The notes under the pieces: model-generated
What the model was told of the DNA's origin: nothing
Database searches by the model: none
The model's input: the letters and a program-made list of their open reading frames with translations, nothing else
Program-made: the position numbers and the translations under genes
Shown: in pieces, positions 12,706 through 17,522 of the stretch
How the letters are laid out: each line of letters begins with the position of its first letter
Position numbering within the stretch: position 1 is the first letter of the stretch
Origin: UBA4729 sp038236865
Lineage (GTDB): Bacteria > Patescibacteriota > Saccharimonadia > Saccharimonadales > UBA4665
Direction: 5' to 3'
Length of the DNA: 17,522 bases
Assembly: GCA_038236865.1 (NCBI GenBank)
Contig: JBBRZI010000022.1
Span: 1 to 17,522 of the forward strand

Positions 12706-12985
12706 GTCAATATTAATTACAACGATTTAGACAGAGAGCTCTTGCAAGCGTGATGGTGATCACACTGCTTGTGTGATACGGCGTAATCGTTCAGTGTGCG
12801 TGGTAGCGGGCGGGGCAGGCTGGCGCGGCGGTCGGCGGTTGTTCGGGCGCGACGAGTCAAGGACCAAAGTTTGAAGTCGTCGTCGAAAGTTTCGGCTCGA
12901 CGAATCAGTTATAGGCTGACCTACTTTCATCTGATCTGGTGCAGCCTTCTAAGGAGTTAATGGGGTGCTGGCGGCCGACGTAAAG
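12706..12985. other. Gene-free stretch with nested inverted repeats
   Basis: No credible ORF is seen. AACGATT (12721-12727) and AATCGTT (12785-12791) enclose a hairpin ATCACAC (12759-12765)/GTGTGAT (12771-12777). ATCAC can instead pair with GTGAT at 12750-12754, so two hairpins compete. Further on, TCGTCG and CGACGA (about 12877-12902) also fold back. Bases 12795-12860 are very GC-rich and G-biased on the + strand. It may be an untranscribed spacer, the 3' region of the SGNH gene, or a decayed element. I see no clear terminator for the SGNH gene. Confidence 0.4.
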
Positions 12986-13633
12986 CTAGGCGGTAAACAT
13001 GTCGCCCAGGGCGGCCCGGACTTCGTGATAGATAAGTTGGTGCCCGAGGCTATTAGGGTGCCGCCCATCGAAAGCGGTCACCGCTTCGAGGGGGTAGGGA
13101 CGGAAGGCCGCCTGCACATCGATGAAGGGTTCGGCGGCGAGCGCGGCTTGGTTGCGCATTAGGCCGGCGTATTGCTCGATTAGATCATTTTGGAGGATGA
13201 CACCCGTGTCGCTGCTGGGACGCGTTTTTGACTCATCGACCGGCTGCGGCCCGACGTAGAGGACTTTCATACCGATGCTGGAACTGTGGTCACTGAACAT
13301 GGCTAGCCCGGCGGCAAAACGCTGCAAGTTGATAATTGGCGCTGTCATACCCGGCATAATCTTGGCTTCGTTGATGCCGACCGACAAAATCCTGGTACTG
13401 GTGCCGTCGGGCGTATGGCAGTAGCGGGCCGGGGTGTTGGTGGCCAGGAAACGTTTGTTGATGGCTGTTAAGGTAAAACCCGGCACGGCGTGGTTCGTCA
13501 CCACCACTGGGTTGAGCACCCGTTGTTCGTTAGCCAGAACGGCATCACGATGGAGTTGGGCTGCCCAGCCGCCGTAGTCGCGGGCGTGCATGCCGTAGGC
13601 GCTGCTACCGCCTTCGATAATTAAAACTTTCAT
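12986..13633 (-). CDS. SGNH-hydrolase-like protein (GDSL family)
   Basis: The product has 215 residues without a signal peptide. Block I reads I-I-E-G-G-S-S-A-Y-G, with Ser10 or Ser11 as candidate nucleophile and the usual GDS changed to GGS/GSS. Block II may be T-N-H-A-V-P-G. Block III reads S-V-G-I-N-E (usual G-x-N-D). Block V reads D-G-R-H-P-N-S, giving Asp189 and His192 as the catalytic pair. Family members are esterases, lipases or acyl-transferases on small or polysaccharide substrates; this substrate is unknown. TATAAT lies 7 nt upstream of the ATG with TTGTTA 16 nt further, supporting this start and a leaderless message. The altered block I leaves some doubt about activity. Confidence 0.82.
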   Translation of the reverse strand: MKVLIIEGGSSAYGMHARDYGGWAAQLHRDAVLANEQRVLNPVVVTNHAVPGFTLTAINKRFLATNTPARYCHTPDGTSTRILSVGINEAKIMPGMTAPIINLQRFAAGLAMFSDHSSSIGMKVLYVGPQPVDESKTRPSSDTGVILQNDLIEQYAGLMRNQAALAAEPFIDVQAAFRPYPLEAVTAFDGRHPNSLGHQLIYHEVRAALGDMFTA

Positions 13634-13640
13634 TAGTATT

Positions 13641-13668
13641 ATTATATCACAATACTACTTAATAACAA
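13641..13668 (-). promoter_or_regulatory. Promoter of the SGNH gene (leaderless)
   Basis: On the - strand, TTGTTA (13663-13668), a 16-nt spacer and TATAAT (13641-13646, perfect). Seven bases separate the -10 from the ATG at 13633, so transcription should begin at or next to the start codon. Confidence 0.6.
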
Positions 13669-13749
13669 TAGTGGTGATAAGCCAGTATTTCCTCGAGCCC
13701 TATGTACTACCCGCCTACTCACGCAGCGCTCTGCGGGGTATATATAATC

Positions 13750-13772
13750 AAAAAAGGTCTCTCAGCCGAGCC
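13750..13772 (-). terminator. Probable terminator of the tandem-domain gene
   Basis: On the - strand, GGCTC pairs with GAGACC (one bulged A) around GGCTGA and is followed by T6. It lies about 40 bases beyond the stop of the gene at 13811. Confidence 0.45.
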
Positions 13773-13810
13773 AGAAAGTACGTGCCTGGCAACAAAACAT
13801 GGGAAAAGAT

Positions 13811-14278
13811 TTAAGCCGAGGGATCCGGCAGGGCCGTCAGGCGCAGTAACGGGTATTCGGCGACTAGGTAGAGCACCGACCGGTTATTCTGTCTGGTCCG
13901 GGGCAGCGTGGTGTGTCCGGCGACAATCACGCCGGCCCGGGCGGCGACGTGGTTATAAGCGTCTTGGATCTCCTGCCGGCCTTTTTCAGCCACCGCCAAC
14001 AGGTCTGGCCCCGAACCAATGAGAATTGATAGCACCTCGAAACTCGGGTCGGGGGCAGTCATCGGGTATTCGGCGACTAAGTGGAGGGTCGACAGGTGAC
14101 GCTCGGTTTCCCCTGCTTGAGTTGTCTGAGTTAACTGTAGGGTGTGCCCGGCGATAATCACGCCGGCCCGGGCGGCCACGTGGTTGTAAGCCGCTTGGAT
14201 CTCCTGGCCGTCAGTATGGGCCGCGGCCCGTTGATCGGGGCGGGGACGGTCAATGATTGCGGTGACTTCGAACGGCAT
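13811..14278 (-). CDS. Unknown protein made of two tandem copies of one small domain
   Basis: The product has 155 residues. Two halves of about 70-75 residues are clearly related. Each starts with P/S-F-E-V, then a variable polar part, then Q-E-I-Q-(A/D)-A-Y-N-H-V-A-A-R-A-G-V-I-(I/V)-A-G-H-T, a variable loop and L-V-A-E-Y-P. The predicted order is strand, helix, strand, strand. The domain family is not one I recognise. There is no signal, membrane segment or obvious catalytic motif, though one His per conserved A-G-H-T is suggestive. ATG 14278 is chosen because AGGGG lies 5 nt upstream; a GTG two codons earlier would overlap it. The gene stands alone between the SGNH and 118-aa genes. Confidence 0.75.
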   Translation of the reverse strand: MPFEVTAIIDRPRPDQRAAAHTDGQEIQAAYNHVAARAGVIIAGHTLQLTQTTQAGETERHLSTLHLVAEYPMTAPDPSFEVLSILIGSGPDLLAVAEKGRQEIQDAYNHVAARAGVIVAGHTTLPRTRQNNRSVLYLVAEYPLLRLTALPDPSA

Positions 14279-14303
14279 ATACACCCCTCGGATTGCTCTA
14301 TGG

Positions 14304-14320
14304 ATAGTAGATAGATAGTA
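14304..14320 (-). promoter_or_regulatory. Two TACTAT -10-like boxes upstream of the tandem-domain gene
   Basis: On the - strand TACTAT occurs at 14315-14320 and 14304-14309, in a tract of repeated CTAT. Neither has a good -35, so which one is used, if any, is unclear. Confidence 0.3.
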
Positions 14321-14446
14321 GCAGAGATTGGGCCGAAATTACTACGATTCAGGCTCATATACAGTCGGAAAGCGGGATGTCGTCAAGCTGAATCGCCCAG
14401 GTAGCTGGTCTGAAGGGCGTTGTTCCTTTATCTGTCCGGGCAAAGC

Positions 14447-14803
14447 CTACTCAACAGCGGATTGATCGGGCTGCTTGGGTAGCTCGGGCACATGCAAATC
14501 ACCGGTCAATCCCAAGCCTATAAAGGTTGAGATTGCGGCGTTAACGCCTTTTTCGAAGCCGCGGCTTTCGCTGGCGGCCATGGGGCTCGGATCTTCGAGT
14601 GAGGTGAGGGCTGCCTCGGTATCGACGAGGTGCTTGGCTACGGCGAACACAGCGGGGAAGCGCAGCATGAGCAGATGCCGGGTGCCAAGATATTCGGCCA
14701 TTTCTTTGGGTGTCTTCATCCGTGTGCCATCAAAATTCATGGCGTTAGCCATGGCAATCGCTTTAGCTTTATCAATACCGGCTAATCCTGATTCAAGACT
14801 CAT
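14447..14803 (-). CDS. Unknown 118-aa soluble protein
   Basis: I do not recognise a family. The N-terminal half looks alpha-helical (D-K-A-K-A-I-A-M-A-N-A-M-N-F-D-G, then T-P-K-E-M-A-E-Y-L-G-T). A moderately hydrophobic segment (L-L-M-L-R-F-P-A-V-F-A-V-A-K-H-L) is too short and charged-flanked to be called a membrane helix. The C-terminus is acidic and proline-rich. ATG 14803 is chosen over the ATG at 14824: TATAAT (14813-14818) lies between the two, 9 nt upstream of 14803, with TTGCAA 16 nt further. The message would therefore start about at the codon. The gene is monocistronic as far as can be seen. Confidence 0.6.
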   Translation of the reverse strand: MSLESGLAGIDKAKAIAMANAMNFDGTRMKTPKEMAEYLGTRHLLMLRFPAVFAVAKHLVDTEAALTSLEDPSPMAASESRGFEKGVNAAISTFIGLGLTGDLHVPELPKQPDQSAVE

Positions 14804-14812
14804 AATACGAGC

Positions 14813-14840
14813 ATTATACCACAATTTGTCAAGTTTGCAA
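14813..14840 (-). promoter_or_regulatory. Promoter of the 118-aa gene (leaderless or nearly so)
   Basis: On the - strand, TTGCAA (14835-14840), a 16-nt spacer and a perfect TATAAT (14813-14818), with 9 bases to the ATG. A closer TTGACA (14827-14832) is only 8 nt from the -10 and cannot serve as its -35. Confidence 0.6.
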
Positions 14841-14916
14841 TGGTTGGTGGCGGCTTGTACCCCAGACGAACGCGATCCTGATCAGACTCCGGGCAGTAGC
14901 GTGGCCGCGGTAAGGC

Positions 14917-16359
14917 TTAGGCTTTGCCGGTCGCCATGGCAAAGAACAGCACCAGGACCGACAGGGTGACAACCCCAAAAGCCAGCCGCACAAAGCCGTT
15001 GGACAAGCGACTGTTCTTGTATTGGCCCATGATCGTTGCGCTATTGCCGATCCGCACAATCAGCCACAGCAGCGGCACCGAGGCAATACTGTTGAACACG
15101 GCCGTAAAAATCAGGGCTTTGATGGGGTTAATCCCCAGGAAATTGATCAGTAAACCGGCGAGCGTCGCGCCGGCAATGATGCCGTAAAAGATACGGGCCC
15201 GCTTGTATTTACGGTGTAAGCCCTCTTTCCAGCCGGCGGCTTCGCAAACGGCGTAGGAAGACGACCCCGCTAATACCGGCACGGCCAGCAACCCAATGCC
15301 GATAATGCCGAACGAGAAGATGAGTTTCGCGACCAGGCCAGCGTTCGGGAAGCTGTGTACCAGCGGCTGCAGTGCGCGGGCGGCATCGGCCGCCGTATTA
15401 ATATTGGTGACACCGCTGTCGTAGAGCACGGAGGCGCAGACGACGACGATAAACCAGGCCATGACGATAGTAAGAGTCATACCGACGATGTTATCGGTCC
15501 GGACGCTCTTTAGAAAGTGTTTGTTAACGGTCGGCGGCAGCCCGGATTGGGTCAGGCGGCGCGTTTCAATTTCGCCTTCTACGACCTCAGAGGTGTCCCA
15601 GAAGAACAAGTAGGGCGAAATTGTTGTGCCGAGTATGCCGACAAATATGTAGATCATGCCAAAGCCGAGGTGCTGCGGCAGCGAGAACGTCGCTTGCAAG
15701 ACGTGCCACCACGGCTGGCCGATCAAAAAGGCGGTGACAGGATAGGCAAACAGGGAAATCGCCAACCATTTCAGAATCCGGGCGTACGATTTATAGTTAA
15801 CAAACACCTCGAGCAGCACCACGCTGACCGCAAAAAAGATGGCCCAAAAGGCAAACGGCAGCGGCGCCAGCAGCTTCATCGAGGCCGCCATCGCCCCGAG
15901 GTCAGCGCCGATGTTGATGGTGTTGGCCACAACGACGAGTACGACGGAAGCGTAGAGCAGTTTGCGGCTATAATGCTCTTTGATGACGGCGGCCAGCCCT
16001 TTACCGGTTACCGCCCCAATCCGCGAGCAGCTGTCTTGGACGGCGATCAATAAGGGGAACATGAGGGGAAAGGCCCACAGCAGGCCTAGGCCAAACCCGG
16101 CCCCGGCCTGGGAGTAGGTGGCGATCCCGGACGGATCATCATCGGCAGCGCCGGTTATCAGCCCGGGCCCGAGGACGCGCAGAAAGCGGCTGAAGCGGCG
16201 GTGATTGGCCATCGACTTACCGAACCCCAGGGCGGCCCGCTCGGTTTTTATAATTTCGTCTTCCACTTTTTTAAAATTAGCGGACGGCTGGTGGTCGGAG
16301 CTACTGGGTCGGTGCGTCTGGTCGGCTGGCTCGGACAATGTTGGTCTGTCTGCACTCAT
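14917..16359 (-). CDS. NRAMP-related divalent metal transporter with altered metal-site motifs
   Basis: The product has 480 residues with a charged, disordered N-terminal tail (about 1-58) and about eleven membrane helices in the LeuT-like NRAMP arrangement. The first helix carries D-D-D-P-S-G at 73-78. The canonical D-P-G-N is thus D-P-S-G, retaining Asp75 but with Gly where Asn is usual. In the sixth helix T-I-S-P-Y (246-250) replaces the usual M-P-H, so the metal-binding Met is Ser by my alignment. Family members move Mn(II), Fe(II) or related ions into the cell; loss of Asn and Met has been linked with a changed ion preference in NRAMP-related transporters. TAGAAT lies 6 nt upstream of ATG 16359, suggesting a leaderless message. 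Confidence 0.88.
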   Translation of the reverse strand: MSADRPTLSEPADQTHRPSSSDHQPSANFKKVEDEIIKTERAALGFGKSMANHRRFSRFLRVLGPGLITGAADDDPSGIATYSQAGAGFGLGLLWAFPLMFPLLIAVQDSCSRIGAVTGKGLAAVIKEHYSRKLLYASVVLVVVANTINIGADLGAMAASMKLLAPLPFAFWAIFFAVSVVLLEVFVNYKSYARILKWLAISLFAYPVTAFLIGQPWWHVLQATFSLPQHLGFGMIYIFVGILGTTISPYLFFWDTSEVVEGEIETRRLTQSGLPPTVNKHFLKSVRTDNIVGMTLTIVMAWFIVVVCASVLYDSGVTNINTAADAARALQPLVHSFPNAGLVAKLIFSFGIIGIGLLAVPVLAGSSSYAVCEAAGWKEGLHRKYKRARIFYGIIAGATLAGLLINFLGINPIKALIFTAVFNSIASVPLLWLIVRIGNSATIMGQYKNSRLSNGFVRLAFGVVTLSVLVLFFAMATGKA

Positions 16360-16365
16360 TCGCTC

Positions 16366-16371
16366 ATTCTA
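16366..16371 (-). promoter_or_regulatory. Possible -10 box of the NRAMP-related gene
   Basis: TAGAAT (five of six) on the - strand with 6 nt to the ATG at 16359. The -35 is weak (TTAATC about 18 nt upstream). No Shine-Dalgarno is seen. Confidence 0.4.
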
Positions 16372-16498
16372 GCAACAAACGGCCTATTTGATTAACAAAT
16401 CATCGCCGTCACCGTATTAACAGTATAGGTCAAGGGGTAAGTTGGTCATTCGGCAGTGCTTGCCAGACAATACAGTGGGCAAGTTTAAAATAAGCTTA

Positions 16499-16504
16499 TA
16501 TACT
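16499..16504 (+). promoter_or_regulatory. Possible -10 box of the esterase gene
   Basis: TATACT (five of six) with 8 nt to a GTG start at 16513. No convincing -35 is seen. The interval 16372-16498 separates two divergent genes and shows no other feature. Confidence 0.45.
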
Positions 16505-16512
16505 AGACTTTG

Positions 16513-17522
16513 GTGAACCTATCTCTATTCAGTGACAACCTGTTACTCGGCTGCACGGTCGTGGCGACGCTGTTGGGCGTCATCACGTTCAGCCGGTTGC
16601 GGACGCGCCCGAACTTTTACCGGCAGCTAGCTATTGCCGGGGGCGTCGGGCTCGGGCTGGGCGGCTTAAGCCTGGTAGCCATCAACCAAGCCTTTACGCT
16701 GCAGAACATCCCCAATGTGGCGCTGGTTGTTGGCTTTGGTGTCTTCGGATTCCTGACGATCGGTTTGCTCAATCTAGGACGGGGCTGGCGCGTCTCTGGG
16801 CTGGCGGGCATTGCTGGCCTCAGCTGGCTGATCCTACTAGTGCTGACCACAAACCGCTTTTATCACTTTTATCCGACGCTAAGTTCGCTAGTGGCCGGTC
16901 AACACCAAACCTACAGCCGCTCCCAGTTAACGATCGTTCGCAGCAAGACCCACTCAGCAGTCGCCCAAACACTCGAACAACAAATCGCGCCGCCGCTCCC
17001 AGAGTCCGGCAGCGTCTATAACCTGGCGATTGCCGGCAAGACTTCCGGCTTTGTCGCTCGTGATGCGATCGTCTACCTCCCGCCGGCCTACCCCCGGCAC
17101 GCGGCCCCGACCAGCCGTTTTCCTGTCCTGCTGTTGCTCGGTGGTACCCCCGGTTCGCCCCAAGACTGGTTGAACGGTGGCGAGCTCCAAAAAACCGCCA
17201 ACGACTTTGCGGCGCGGCATCACGGTATTAGCCCCCTCATTATCGTCGTCGACAATAACGGCTCCTTCAGAAATGACACCGAATGTGTCGATAGCCCGAA
17301 GGGTAATGCCGAGCAGTACTTAACGGTCGATGTCCCGGCCTACATTAAGGCCAACTTTAATGTGGCTACCAACCCGCAGCAGTGGGGTATCGGTGGTCTC
17401 AGCGAGGGTGGCATGTGCGCCGCTATGCTGACGCTGCGCCATCAAGACGTGTTTCGGCACTTTCTCGATTTTGGCGGTGACCCAACCGTCACGCTGACTA
17501 ACAGCGCGACGGCAATACAGAC
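16513..17522 (+). CDS. Membrane-anchored esterase-D-type alpha/beta hydrolase, 3' truncated by window end
   Basis: The frame is open for 336 codons to the window edge, with no stop. The N-terminus (about residues 8-120) holds four hydrophobic helices (starting L-L-L-G-C-T-V-V-A-T-L-L-G). A linker leads to an alpha/beta-hydrolase domain of the putative-esterase (PF00756) type: A-I-V-Y-L-P-P-A-Y, F-P-V-L-L-L-L-G-G-T-P-G, I-I-V-V-D-N-N-G and the nucleophile elbow G-L-S-E-G-G (Ser297). The Asp/His of the triad would lie beyond or near the edge. This layout, helices then esterase, occurs in actinobacterial surface proteins related to mycolyltransferases; the substrate here is unknown. GTG is assumed from the TATACT 8 nt upstream. 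No ATG or ribosome-binding site precedes the first helix. Confidence 0.83.
   Translation, partial: MNLSLFSDNLLLGCTVVATLLGVITFSRLRTRPNFYRQLAIAGGVGLGLGGLSLVAINQAFTLQNIPNVALVVGFGVFGFLTIGLLNLGRGWRVSGLAGIAGLSWLILLVLTTNRFYHFYPTLSSLVAGQHQTYSRSQLTIVRSKTHSAVAQTLEQQIAPPLPESGSVYNLAIAGKTSGFVARDAIVYLPPAYPRHAAPTSRFPVLLLLGGTPGSPQDWLNGGELQKTANDFAARHHGISPLIIVVDNNGSFRNDTECVDSPKGNAEQYLTVDVPAYIKANFNVATNPQQWGIGGLSEGGMCAAMLTLRHQDVFRHFLDFGGDPTVTLTNSATAIQ

Noticed and set aside
14827..14832. TTGACA on the - strand as -35 of the 118-aa gene
   Set aside because: It is only 8 nt from the TATAAT; TTGCAA at 14835-14840 has the proper 16-nt spacing.
14475..14969. 164-codon ORF on the + strand
   Set aside because: It spans the 118-aa gene, its promoter and the end of the NRAMP-related gene in antisense, with no family pattern or ribosome-binding site.
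1..17522. Alternative genetic code with TGA as an amino acid
   Set aside because: TGA ends the rluA-like and GT4 genes exactly at overlaps with the next genes, and no core gene has an in-frame TGA.

Overview
The window reads as a chromosomal segment of a small-genome bacterium, most likely of the Patescibacteria/CPR and probably Saccharibacteria (TM7). The taxon is an inference from compact, overlapping core genes, a cysteine-free L33, and a linked glycosyltransferase/GH57/GH15 set beside otherwise core genes. TGA is used as a normal stop (rluA-like gene, GT4 gene), so this is not the TGA-recoding code 25 of Absconditabacteria/Gracilibacteria.

Layout. Bases 1-2460 (+) are the end of a ribosomal/RNA polymerase operon: rpsD (3' part only), rpoA, rplQ, rplM, rpsI, touching or overlapping by one base. 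Bases 2529-5717 (+) form a second unit: a near-consensus promoter, a leader ending in an intrinsic terminator, a 77-aa unknown ORF, trpS, an RluA-type pseudouridine synthase and holB, overlapping by 1-8 bases. A membrane-anchored TPR protein follows at 5738-6391. Bases 6400-7320 are an RNA-rich tract: tRNA-Thr(TGT), tRNA-Tyr(GTA) and tRNA-Thr(GGT). Between the last two lie two copies of a structured intergenic repeat. Bases 7375-8143 hold a PspC-domain gene, a candidate small RNA with its own promoter and terminator, and rpmG. A bidirectional terminator and a 7-bp tandem repeat separate this + block from the - block.

Bases 8227-12594 (-) are a three-gene alpha-glucan cluster transcribed GT4 glycosyltransferase -> GH57 amylase/glucanotransferase-like -> GH15 glucoamylase-like, suggesting synthesis, remodelling and breakdown of a glycogen- or starch-like polymer. 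Upstream (12986-16359, -) lie single-gene units: an SGNH-hydrolase-like protein, a protein made of two copies of an unrecognised domain of about 70 residues, a 118-aa unknown protein and an NRAMP-related metal transporter with altered metal-site motifs. A divergent + gene running off the window end (16513-17522) encodes a membrane-anchored esterase-D-type alpha/beta hydrolase.

The most interesting signals are: (1) the duplicated structured element at 6711-7093, whose copies show paired compensatory changes in a hairpin; (2) an attenuator-like leader ahead of the trpS operon; (3) a recurrent leaderless gene architecture (-10 box 6-9 nt from the start codon) at six genes; (4) a candidate small RNA at about 7676-7768; and (5) the tandem-domain protein at 13811-14278.
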